Source of the DNA: Chryseobacterium sp.
Lineage (GTDB): Bacteria; Bacteroidota; Bacteroidia; Flavobacteriales; Weeksellaceae
Direction of reading: 5' to 3'
NCBI GenBank assembly: GCA_030146295.1
Contig: JASLCD010000232.1
Coordinates: 1-9,641, forward strand
Length of the DNA stretch: 9,641 nucleotides
In this document: piece after piece, positions 1 to 6,268 of the stretch
Layout of the letters: every line of letters begins with the position of its first letter
How positions within the stretch are numbered: the stretch's first letter is position 1
Notes under the pieces: generated by a model
Told to the model about the DNA's origin: nothing
The model's input: only the letters and a program-made list of their open reading frames with translations
Databases searched by the model: none
Made by a program: the position numbers and the translations under genes

Positions 1-137
1 TTGATGCAAAAACCAACAAATTGGTTTGGCAAGGTATCGGAAGCGGAATTTCTGTAGATTCTCCAAAAGCAAAACAGAGACAAATTCCGGAAATCATGGC
101 TGAGATTATGAAAAATTATCCGCCACAAAGAAAATAA
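1..137 (+). CDS. DUF4136-like (probable lipoprotein) protein, C-terminal end only
   Basis: This is the 3' end of a gene that starts left of the window. The last 44 complete codons are open and end at TAA (135-137). The peptide begins DAKTNKLVWQG and ends in NYPPQRK. The pattern 'D..TNKLVWQG.G.G' followed by a short helix and a final 'YPP' resembles the C-terminus of DUF4136 proteins, which are usually outer-membrane lipoproteins of unknown function in Bacteroidetes and Proteobacteria. The signal peptide and most of the domain lie outside the window, so the lipoprotein status is an inference from the family. A terminator follows 25 nt downstream, so this gene ends its own transcript and is not in an operon with the nuclease gene. 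Confidence 0.7.
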   Translation, partial: DAKTNKLVWQGIGSGISVDSPKAKQRQIPEIMAEIMKNYPPQRK

Positions 138-162
138 AATTTAAGTCATTCATTAATTATAT

Positions 163-190
163 AAGCCAGTATTTTTTTACTGGCTTTTTT
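163..190 (+). terminator. Intrinsic terminator after the DUF4136-like gene
   Basis: A perfect 9-bp inverted repeat, AAGCCAGTA (163-171) and TACTGGCTT (178-186), encloses a six-T loop and is followed by more T residues up to 190. It lies 25 nt after the stop codon, as expected for a Rho-independent terminator. Confidence 0.85.
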
Positions 191-256
191 ATGTTGTATA
201 AGTTGGAAATTCCTGAATGGAAATAGCTCCTGCGGTGTCATATTATTTTTTCCCCC

Positions 257-282
257 ACAGATTAAACAGATTTACACAGATG
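257..282. repeat. Three ACAGAT units (dispersed intergenic repeat candidate)
   Basis: ACAGATT at 257-263, ACAGATT at 266-272 and ACAGATG at 276-282 recur with a 9-10 bp period. From memory, blocks of the form 'CACAGATT..ACAGATTTACACAGAT' occur between genes in many flavobacterial genomes. That is recollection, not a search result. No function is visible. Confidence 0.5.
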
Positions 283-308
283 ATTGTTGAAGACACTCTT
301 TAAGTTTG

Positions 309-358
309 GGCTAAAGCCTATAGAGAATGTTTTTTATTTTACCGGGCTAAAGCCCGGT
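309..358. repeat. REP-like paired palindromes GGCTAAAGCC ... ACCGGGCTAAAGCCCGGT
   Basis: The first palindrome is GGCT-AA-AGCC at 309-318. The second, larger one is ACCGGGCT-AA-AGCCCGGT at 341-358, an 8-bp perfect stem with a two-base AA loop. Both share the core GGCTAAAGCC and are separated by an A/T-rich spacer. Paired short palindromes with a shared core are the arrangement of REP/BIME elements mobilised by TnpA-REP (RAYT) proteins. I associate this core with dispersed intergenic repeats of Chryseobacterium-like genomes. No transposase gene is in the window. The second hairpin lacks a T-tract, so it is not a terminator. Confidence 0.6.
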
Positions 359-518
359 TCTATTGAATATTGAAGTTCATAACAAGGTTCTCTAAACCGA
401 GAAAACCGAAACCCGAAACTCATAATTCACAACATCTTACATGCAATACATTTAAAATTAACGCTTACTTAATTTTTTATTCACCAAAATGTGTTATTCT
501 TGCTTAAACTTGTATTAT

Positions 519-2309
519 ATGAAAAAAATCATCTTATTCTCTGTATTTGCGGGACTTGCCCAGGCTCAGGCTCCTGCAGGATACTACAATTCTGCTAACG
601 GACTGACGGGTGCGGGGCTAAAAACTGCATTAAGCAGCATTATTACCAACGGACATACGGACAAAGGCTACAACGGACTGTGGACCGCTTATAAAACCAC
701 TGATATTGATAAAGATTATGAAAATGACGGTTCTATCCTTGATATCTATTCTGAAAAACCTGTAGGTGCAGATCCTTATAAGTATACTCCTGGAACCAAC
801 CAGTGTGGGACTTATTCTACGGAAGGAAATTGCTACAACAGAGAGCATATTGTTCCTCAAAGTCTTTTTAACCAAGCTTCTCCAATGGTTGCTGATATTC
901 ATTTCATCAGGGCAACAGACGGGAAAGTAAATGGAATGAGAAGTAATTATCCTTTCGGGAAGGTAGGAAGTGCATCGTTTACGTCAAAGAACGGATCAAA
1001 GCTTGGAACATCAGCTTCTTCTGGCTATTCGGGAACTGTTTTTGAGCCTATTGATGAGTTTAAAGGAGATGTAGCACGTATGATTTTCTATTTTGTAACC
1101 CGTTACCAGAGTAAACTTTCTACTTTTTCATCAGGAGATATGCTAGGAAGTTCTACATTCCCGGGATTGCAGACATGGGAGCTGAATGTGCTGCTGGCCT
1201 GGCATAATCAGGATCCGGTGTCTCAGGCCGAAATCAAAAGAAATAATGCTTCTTATACTTACCAGGGTAACAGAAACCCATTTATTGACAATCCTAATTA
1301 TGTAAATCTTATCTGGGGCTCTCAGCAGCCTTCCGCTGATACTCAGGCACCCACTACAGCAACAGGGCTGAATGTTTCAGGAAAAACCTCCAGCAGTATT
1401 TCTCTTGCCTGGAATGCTTCTACGGATAATGTAGGAGTAACAGCTTATAATGTTTATATGAACGGAAGTCTGAAAACTACCGTAAGCTCAACTTCAACAA
1501 CAATTTCAGGACTTACTCCTTCTACTACTTACAGTTTTTATATTGTAGCGAAGGATGCTGCAGGAAATTTATCCTCAAACAGCTCTACTATTTCTGATAC
1601 GACTACTTCAGGATCCACTACTCCATCTACGAACTGTGTAAATGAAAGTTTTGAAACCATCCCTGCAGCCAGCGCTTCTTATTCAAGCAGAACCTGGAGC
1701 AACGGCGGTATTTCCTGGACGGCAACGGATGCAAGAACAGATCAGACTCTTAATAATAAGGCAATAACGGTAAGAAACGGTGCTCTAACATCAGGAAGTT
1801 CTGCTAATGGTATTGGCTCTTTAACTGTAACAACACAGCTTAAATTTACAGGATCTAATGATACTTTTGATGTAAAAGTAAACGGAACAAGCGTAGGCAC
1901 TATTCCTTACGGAGCAACTACAGCCACTACTACTATCAATAATATCAACATTTCCGGAAATGTGGTGGTAAGCCTTGTGAATAACTCAACGAGCAACAGA
2001 GTTGCCATTGATGACCTTTCATGGACCTGCTATTCTGGAGCAGCAGCAAGAATGGCACAAAGTACAGCTTTGGAAACATCAGCAAAGAGTTTCAAAATCT
2101 CTCCTAACCCAATCACCAATCAGGAAATTTTTGTAAAGGGAGATCTTCAAAATGTGAAAAAAGCTGAAATTTATAATCTTCAGGGGAAAGTTCTTCAGAC
2201 GATTGATCAGCCTTTCAGAAATGGAAATTCTATTAAAACAAAAAATCTTGGTCAGGGAATTTATATTTTGAAACTGGATCAGACTACGATGCAGTTTTTG
2301 GTAAAATAA
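519..2309 (+). CDS. Secreted endonuclease I family nuclease with FnIII domain and T9SS sorting tail
   Basis: This is a 596-aa extracellular DNase/RNase of the endonuclease I (EndA/Vvn-like, His-Me finger) family. I chose the ATG at 519 rather than the in-frame ATG at 489, because MKKIILFSVFAGLAQAQ is then a proper N-terminal signal peptide (cleavage near residue 17). The nuclease domain covers about residues 20-268. The NREH motif (residues 107-110) supplies the Mg-binding Glu109 and general-base His110, and VNGMRSN supplies the second metal ligand Asn138, by analogy with Vvn. A fibronectin type III domain follows (about 276-364), then a Ser/Thr/Gly-rich beta domain (about 373-505). A Por-type C-terminal sorting domain (about 525-596: 'ISPNP', 'IYNLQGKVL', 'GIYILKL') directs export and surface anchoring or release through type IX secretion. 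The likely role is nucleic-acid scavenging or biofilm DNA degradation. The gene is monocistronic, with terminators on both sides. Confidence 0.93.
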   Translation: MKKIILFSVFAGLAQAQAPAGYYNSANGLTGAGLKTALSSIITNGHTDKGYNGLWTAYKTTDIDKDYENDGSILDIYSEKPVGADPYKYTPGTNQCGTYSTEGNCYNREHIVPQSLFNQASPMVADIHFIRATDGKVNGMRSNYPFGKVGSASFTSKNGSKLGTSASSGYSGTVFEPIDEFKGDVARMIFYFVTRYQSKLSTFSSGDMLGSSTFPGLQTWELNVLLAWHNQDPVSQAEIKRNNASYTYQGNRNPFIDNPNYVNLIWGSQQPSADTQAPTTATGLNVSGKTSSSISLAWNASTDNVGVTAYNVYMNGSLKTTVSSTSTTISGLTPSTTYSFYIVAKDAAGNLSSNSSTISDTTTSGSTTPSTNCVNESFETIPAASASYSSRTWSNGGISWTATDARTDQTLNNKAITVRNGALTSGSSANGIGSLTVTTQLKFTGSNDTFDVKVNGTSVGTIPYGATTATTTINNINISGNVVVSLVNNSTSNRVAIDDLSWTCYSGAAARMAQSTALETSAKSFKISPNPITNQEIFVKGDLQNVKKAEIYNLQGKVLQTIDQPFRNGNSIKTKNLGQGIYILKLDQTTMQFLVK

Positions 2310-2330
2310 TCCGGATATCCGTTTAATATA

Positions 2331-2365
2331 AAATGGCTGGTTTTCTACGAAAACCAGCCATTTTT
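2331..2365. terminator. Strong, probably bidirectional terminator between converging genes
   Basis: A perfect 14-bp inverted repeat (2331-2344 with 2350-2363) has a five-base loop, CTACG. Reading + it is followed by TTATTTTTAT; reading - it is followed by TTTATATTAAA. It lies 22 nt after the nuclease stop and in the path of the convergent 239-aa lipoprotein gene, so it can serve both. The minus-direction T-tract is weaker. Confidence 0.88.
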
Positions 2366-2469
2366 ATTTTTATAACTCTTAGATTTTACTTTCTTGAATG
2401 CAAAAACTTTATTGGGTTTACATTGGATAGAACAAAGGATAATCAAAAAGCTGATTGGAACAGCGGATA

Positions 2470-3189
2470 TTAGTTTAAAGAAATTTTATCCAGATCCGGA
2501 TATCCAGATCCTCTCAAAAGGTCTTTCCATTCTTTATTTTTGAACACAAAAAGGTTGCATCGGTATTCATCAGGTCTGTTTTCTACTTTGGTTTCGCAGT
2601 AGTAATAGAGCATATCTTTATTTCTCCAGATAGCCACTTCCTGTCTGAGTTTATTCTGAGTCTGAATAATCTCATTATTTTTAACTTCTGATTCAAAACC
2701 TTCATGTATGGTATCAAAATTAGGCTTCTGAAGTGTTTTGTTTAAGTTATCCAGAAGTGCTGTTTTTTCCTGCTCAGTATAAATATCAAGCTGGTACATT
2801 CCCAGTTCGTCTTCTTTTTCATTGGCAAGAGGACCAATTTCCTGATCTATTTTTCCGTAGTGTAAAAGTACTTTGTTTGTATTTTTATTATTTTTTCCTT
2901 CTAAATTGATTCCATTAAAATGCAGTAATGCTTTGTTAGCAAAAGCCAGCCTGTCATTTCCAATCAGCGTTACTTCACTGGTATGCACGGCATCTTTTGC
3001 TGTTGCTCCTGCAGATTTTAAAATATCATTGATATTCTGTCCGGTTTTAAGTTGGGCCAGATTAAAGGGTTCCGCCTGAGTACTGCCTTGTGTTTCTATC
3101 ATAGACACAGTATATTTATCTTTCTGCTGGCCGCATGAAACAAGTGTCAGGCAGATGATTGGTATTAATACATATTTCAGATTTTTCAT
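2470..3189 (-). CDS. Lipoprotein of unknown function (239 aa)
   Basis: The N-terminus MKNLKYVLIPIICLTLVSC has a charged start, a hydrophobic core and a lipobox (LVSC, residues 16-19), so Cys19 should be lipidated after signal peptidase II cleavage. This places the protein in the cell envelope, facing the periplasm or the surface. The mature part is hydrophilic, with mixed helix and strand, and two cysteines near the end (C198, C211) that might pair. I do not recognise a family. It is the most distal gene on the minus strand. A 122-bp gap separates it from the 257-aa gene, unlike the 0-14 nt gaps upstream, so it may be a separate unit or a loosely attached operon member. Sharing strand and envelope location with the upstream 199-aa lipoprotein is suggestive only. 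Confidence 0.8.
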   Translation of the reverse strand: MKNLKYVLIPIICLTLVSCGQQKDKYTVSMIETQGSTQAEPFNLAQLKTGQNINDILKSAGATAKDAVHTSEVTLIGNDRLAFANKALLHFNGINLEGKNNKNTNKVLLHYGKIDQEIGPLANEKEDELGMYQLDIYTEQEKTALLDNLNKTLQKPNFDTIHEGFESEVKNNEIIQTQNKLRQEVAIWRNKDMLYYYCETKVENRPDEYRCNLFVFKNKEWKDLLRGSGYPDLDKISLN

Positions 3190-3260
3190 AATGTTAGTGT
3201 TAGTACGTCCCCTAAGGGAACAGATGACAGGTCAAATGATTGAGTTCCACAACAGATATT

Positions 3261-3268
3261 CAAAATTA
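3261..3268 (-). promoter_or_regulatory. Candidate Bacteroidetes -7 box for the 239-aa lipoprotein gene
   Basis: On the minus strand these bases read TAATTTTG, a full match to the Bacteroidetes -7 consensus TAnnTTTG, 71 nt before the lipoprotein ATG. No convincing -33 TTTG/TTG box is visible 17-23 nt further upstream, so this is a weak call. Confidence 0.3.
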
Positions 3269-3311
3269 ACAAGAAAGCACTCCCTTTTTTATATAAAATA
3301 ATGTAACTGTA

Positions 3312-4085
3312 TTATATTATTTCAAATTCGTCCTTTCCCTCCGGAATATAAAATGAAATATCCAGCATCAGCTCTTCCTCTGTTTTTGAATTTTCCAGAT
3401 ATAATGCCGATTCGCCATTCGCTTTCTTTAAAAAGGCAACTTTATTCTCGGCACATACAAACATAACAGCATCTTTAGAAACGGGCTGTATTTTAAATCC
3501 TGATTTGAAATCGTTTACCAGATCACTGAAACGTTCTTCCGATTCTGCTTTTGACAGATACATGGAAGTTGCCATATTTTCTTCTCTTCTGGATATTGAT
3601 TTTTTATAATCTTCAAATTTGTTTTCCCGGATCAGTCCTGATACCTTATCGTAGGCCTGTTCCAGCTTTTTTCTGCTGTCCTTAATATCCTGAAGGTTTC
3701 TTCCATTCTGCCATGCGGCCAATTGATAGGGAACTTCTGCTTTAAAGGAGCCTATATGTTTGATTACCTGCTTCTTTTTATCTTCTATGGCTTCAGACTT
3801 AAAGTCTCCGAACTGTTGATCAAAAACGAAGTCATTAGCCACATCAAAAAGTTTAATATTAAATTTTAATTCTGATTTAGGATGCAGCTCCAAGTCACCG
3901 ATATTAGGTAAAATAGTTGCTGATATGGATTGCACACCACTTTTCAATATTGCAAAATTGATAGGAATATTAGTAGCAACCTGCCCCTCAATATTCATAT
4001 GAATAACAGGATAATCATTAATCCTTATTTCGAATAAACAGGCAGATGCACTGAAATCGATCATATAATAAGGTTGTTTTATCAT
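3312..4085 (-). CDS. Soluble protein of unknown family (257 aa), end of the packed minus-strand cluster
   Basis: There is no signal peptide and no membrane segment, so the protein is predicted to be cytoplasmic, or to be exported by a route not dependent on a leader. Residues 1-95 look beta-rich ('YYMIDFSASACLFEIRIND', 'ILKSGVQSISATILP', 'SELKFNIKLFDV'), like a small beta-sandwich. Residues 97-195 are highly charged and helical, possibly a coiled coil. Residues 197-257 again alternate strand-like segments and end in an acidic tail. The gene begins 4 nt after the stop of the 122-aa membrane protein gene, so it should be co-transcribed and perhaps co-translated with it. I recall similar 'YY..DFSASAC..EIR.ND' proteins near Bacteroidetes secretion clusters but cannot name a family or function. 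It could be a cytoplasmic partner of the LemA/GIDE membrane proteins. Confidence 0.8.
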   Translation of the reverse strand: MIKQPYYMIDFSASACLFEIRINDYPVIHMNIEGQVATNIPINFAILKSGVQSISATILPNIGDLELHPKSELKFNIKLFDVANDFVFDQQFGDFKSEAIEDKKKQVIKHIGSFKAEVPYQLAAWQNGRNLQDIKDSRKKLEQAYDKVSGLIRENKFEDYKKSISRREENMATSMYLSKAESEERFSDLVNDFKSGFKIQPVSKDAVMFVCAENKVAFLKKANGESALYLENSKTEEELMLDISFYIPEGKDEFEII

Positions 4086-4089
4086 AATT

Positions 4090-4458
4090 TTAGTTTTTAA
4101 TGATTTTAGACCAGTCTGTAAACATTTTACTGATCGTATTGGTATTTATTACGCTGAAACAGAACATTCCTATGAGAATAGATGACCAGCACCAGGCAAG
4201 CTTCACTCCGTTTTTATCTGTTATGAAAAAAAGAATAAGCATACTGACCGCTCCAAAAAAGAAGGTAAATAGTAAGGTATATAGTAACGCATGGATTATA
4301 TACATATTGAGTTGCAGTTTCCTAAAAACCCATCCTATAATACTGAACACCATTATTAATCCTATAGGAAGGAGCATTGCTCCAAACAGAACAATTTCAG
4401 GTTTTTCCATCAGTATATTTTCATACCCGAAAAATGTATTAAAACTGAACTCCTTCAT
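4090..4458 (-). CDS. Small integral membrane protein (122 aa, about three helices)
   Basis: Three hydrophobic segments are visible: about residues 22-45 (ending before the basic patch FRKLQ), 54-79 and 86-106. Short charged loops and a basic C-terminal tail (WSKIIKN) suggest a cytoplasmic C-terminus. No family motif is recognised. The start codon lies 20 nt inside the end of the upstream LemA gene in another frame. An AAGGA sequence 8 nt before the ATG supports this start. The overlap with lemA and the 4-nt gap to the 257-aa gene indicate translational coupling, so the product probably works in a complex with LemA and the GIDE protein at the inner membrane. A longer antisense frame over the same bases is discounted, because it has no relatives I recognise and no operon context. 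Confidence 0.8.
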   Translation of the reverse strand: MKEFSFNTFFGYENILMEKPEIVLFGAMLLPIGLIMVFSIIGWVFRKLQLNMYIIHALLYTLLFTFFFGAVSMLILFFITDKNGVKLAWCWSSILIGMFCFSVINTNTISKMFTDWSKIIKN

Positions 4459-4999
4459 ACTGTTTTTCCTTATTTGTAACTTCTAATAAAGTTTTGTCAT
4501 TATAACCGAGCATTTTTGCCAGTATAACATTGGGAAATTCATGAATTCCTATATTATAAAGGTTTACACTATCATTGAAAAATTCTCTTCGGTCTGCTAT
4601 TTTATCTTCCAATCCTGAAACTCTTTGCTGCAGCTCTAAAAAATTATTGTTGGAAAGAAGATTGGGATAGCTTTCTGAAACGGCAAAGAATGATGACAAT
4701 GCCTTGGATGTCTCATTGGCCAGCTCAGTTTTTTTATCAGAATCAGTTGTACTGTTATAAAAGGTTCTGAGTTCTGTAAGTTTGGTAAGCAGGTCATTCT
4801 CATGGGCCATAAACTGCTTAGCCACATTTACAAGGTTAGGAATTTCATCTGCTCGCTGTTTCAAAATAACATCTATGTTCCCATATGCTTTTTCTACATT
4901 GAATTTCAGCATAACAAGCTTATTGTATAAACTGATAAAAAAAGCCAGAATAGACAGGATAAGAAATACAGCGATGACGATGGCTACAATCTGATTCAT
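4439..4999 (-). CDS. lemA: LemA family membrane protein
   Basis: This 186-aa protein is close to the usual LemA length (about 180-200 aa). A single N-terminal membrane anchor (about residues 3-24) is followed by the helical-bundle LemA domain. The family signatures are clear: YNKLV (25-29), IDVILKQRADEIPNLV (42-57), YPNLLSNNNFLELQ (111-124), the RREFFNDSVNLYN segment (137-149) and FPNVILAKMLGY (155-166). LemA proteins are widespread, mostly of unknown biochemical role, with a short outside N-terminus and a cytoplasmic or periplasmic helical domain depending on the model. The start ATG overlaps the stop of the GIDE gene by one base (TAATG), and the 3' end overlaps the next gene by 20 bp, so this is a tightly coupled group. 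LemA next to a GIDE protein is a pairing I know from other bacteria. Its appearance behind a PAAR cargo gene is the unusual part. Confidence 0.94.
   Translation of the reverse strand: MNQIVAIVIAVFLILSILAFFISLYNKLVMLKFNVEKAYGNIDVILKQRADEIPNLVNVAKQFMAHENDLLTKLTELRTFYNSTTDSDKKTELANETSKALSSFFAVSESYPNLLSNNNFLELQQRVSGLEDKIADRREFFNDSVNLYNIGIHEFPNVILAKMLGYNDKTLLEVTNKEKQYEGVQF
4467..4471 (-). promoter_or_regulatory. AAGGA ribosome binding site inside the LemA coding region
   Basis: On the minus strand these bases read AAGGA, 8 nt upstream of the ATG of the 122-aa membrane protein. Good SD matches are uncommon in this window. It helps fix the start of that gene despite its overlap with lemA. Confidence 0.45.
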
Positions 5000-5649
5000 T
5001 ATTGTGATAAGATTAAAATCATTAATATAAGTATGATGATACAGGTCAATACAAAAGACCTCAAAAGAGGCTGGTATTTATTCCATACCGAAATTCCTGA
5101 AGCAGTGGTAATTCCTAAAAGTTGATGTCCTGTATCTTTTCTGATAAAAGCTTCCCCGTTTCTGGAGTCTGCAGCACCTACCAGCAGCATTTCCTGCCCG
5201 GATTTCAGTAATGTCTCTTTATATCTTTTCTGTCCGTTATAGCTTACATTTGTTTCTTTGATGAATATCAATTCTATCCCTTCCGGATGTATTTCAATTA
5301 TTCCCGTATCATCCTGCATCTGAAAGACATTGCATTGGGTTTCTTTATGAATTGTTGAATAAGAATTTTTCCCTTCTTTGTCTTTTGTAACATCTTCAAT
5401 GGTGTAATAATATCCTATGCATTCTTCTCTTGCGACAGGTGAAATCAGAGGTTCTTTCATAATAAGCTTTCCCTGAATTTCTACCAGCCCCATGGCCACT
5501 GATTTTATTTTGGATGTTGGCAGCGATGCCTGAATTCTCAAAAATCTTTTTCTTGAATTGGGAAGCAGTAAAACCACCGCAATAACAGAAAGTATAACCA
5601 ACGGTAAATACGTAATTACTTTTTCTGCATAATAATCATAATTGTCCAT
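4999..5649 (-). CDS. GIDE-domain (MUL1-like BAM domain) membrane protein without RING
   Basis: This 216-aa protein has a membrane segment at about residues 12-30, a GIDE/'beside a membrane' domain at about 45-185, and a second membrane segment at about 196-214. Supporting pattern: a first strand, 'SKIKSVAMGLVEIQGK', then 'PLISPVAREECIGYYYTIEDV', then 'FQMQDDTGIIEIHPEGIEL', then the late 'YKETLLKSGQEMLLVGAA'. This matches the GIDE family (PF12483), the region between the two membrane helices of the eukaryotic E3 ligase MUL1. The C-terminal RING finger is absent, as in prokaryotic members, so ubiquitin ligase activity is not expected despite the usual database name. The preceding in-frame TTG at 5652 could also initiate; I prefer ATG at 5649. 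The gene is 14 nt after the 199-aa lipoprotein gene and overlaps lemA by one base. It probably forms a membrane complex with LemA. Confidence 0.88.
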   Translation of the reverse strand: MDNYDYYAEKVITYLPLVILSVIAVVLLLPNSRKRFLRIQASLPTSKIKSVAMGLVEIQGKLIMKEPLISPVAREECIGYYYTIEDVTKDKEGKNSYSTIHKETQCNVFQMQDDTGIIEIHPEGIELIFIKETNVSYNGQKRYKETLLKSGQEMLLVGAADSRNGEAFIRKDTGHQLLGITTASGISVWNKYQPLLRSFVLTCIIILILMILILSQ

Positions 5650-5663
5650 CAATTAAGTATCTG

Positions 5664-6263
5664 CTATGGAGTATAAGTTTTAATAAGGTGTGACGCCGCA
5701 GTCTCTTGTCCGTCTGCTGTTTTTACCTGGTTGTCTACAATATACAGGACAGAGGAAGTATTGGGCTTATTATTGGTATACTCATAATATTGTACCAATA
5801 CCATGGTTTTATCTTTCAGATTCCAGGAATATGCTGCATTTCCCAATACTTTTCCTTCGCTGTTCTTTGCCGGGATTCCGGCAAGTACCTTGGGATTTTT
5901 GTATTGTGATTTCAGATAAGCCAGAAGATCATTACCTGCTGCGGTATCTTCCAGTTCTATTTTTATTCCTTTTGTAAGGCGCTCTGTTGTATTGTTTATC
6001 AATAATCCGACTGCTGAACTTTTTACGTTATTTTCTTTATGTTCCGGAAAGGAGATATTCCCGAATTTATAGCCGGCAACGTCTTTGGTATACGCTATAG
6101 GCAGAGTGGTTACAACTTCCCGCGCATCTGTCTGATACTTGGTATCTTTTAAAATTTCTTTGTAACTTTTAGTAAGATCAACTTTTTCCAAGTCGGTCTT
6201 TTGCTGTGACTGGCATGATACACACATGATAAAACACAAAATTATTAAAACTATCTTTTTCAT
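5664..6263 (-). CDS. Lipoprotein of unknown function (199 aa), directly downstream of the OmpA-domain gene
   Basis: The signal peptide is MKKIVLIILCFIMCVSC, with a lipobox (CVSC, lipidated Cys17). Cys at the -3 position is less usual than Leu, but the hydrophobic core and following QSQQ fit a lipoprotein. The mature region is about 180 aa: a polar linker, then a probable alpha/beta domain with strand-like segments 'SSAVGLLINN', 'MVLVQYYEY' and 'SSVLYIVDNQV' and a helix 'AAGNDLLAYLKSQY'. I do not recognise the family. It starts 5 nt after the stop of the 943-aa gene, so the two are co-expressed. A periplasm-facing lipoprotein directly after a putative injection-system cargo gene is a common layout for an immunity protein, but this is inferred from position only. 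Confidence 0.82.
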   Translation of the reverse strand: MKKIVLIILCFIMCVSCQSQQKTDLEKVDLTKSYKEILKDTKYQTDAREVVTTLPIAYTKDVAGYKFGNISFPEHKENNVKSSAVGLLINNTTERLTKGIKIELEDTAAGNDLLAYLKSQYKNPKVLAGIPAKNSEGKVLGNAAYSWNLKDKTMVLVQYYEYTNNKPNTSSVLYIVDNQVKTADGQETAASHLIKTYTP

Positions 6264-6268
6264 ATTAT

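Larger units (their letters stand above)
191..518. other. Gene-free intergenic stretch with repeat-like material
   Basis: No credible coding sequence is present. From left to right it holds a triple ACAGAT block (257-282), two copies of GGCTAAAGCC (309-318 and 345-354, the second inside a larger palindrome), and a degenerate seven-base pattern, CGAAACC CGAAACT CATAATT CACAAC (407-433). The last 80 bases before the nuclease start are A/T-rich and must contain its promoter. Only imperfect matches to the Bacteroidetes -7 box TAnnTTTG are visible (TACATTTA at 447-454, TAATTTTT at 470-477, TATTCTTG at 495-502), none with a clear -33 TTTG, so no promoter is called. Confidence 0.6.

Noticed and set aside
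341..358. Hairpin as a second terminator
   Set aside because: There is no run of T after the stem in either direction, and the shared core with 309-318 fits a repeat element better.
489..518. Upstream in-frame ATG adding ten residues to the endonuclease
   Set aside because: It would put MCYSCLNLYY before an ideal signal peptide; the internal ATG at 519 is far more likely.
2312..2321. Palindrome CGGATATCCG just after the nuclease stop, similar to bases near the end of the 239-aa gene
   Set aside because: Ten bases, and the other near-copy is inside a coding sequence; chance is sufficient explanation.
3208..3219. Small hairpin TCCC-CTAA-GGGA as terminator of the minus-strand cluster
   Set aside because: The stem is only 4 bp and no T-tract follows on the minus strand, so it is too weak to call.
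5650..5652. TTG start for the GIDE protein
   Set aside because: An ATG follows immediately in frame. TTG cannot be excluded but adds only one residue.
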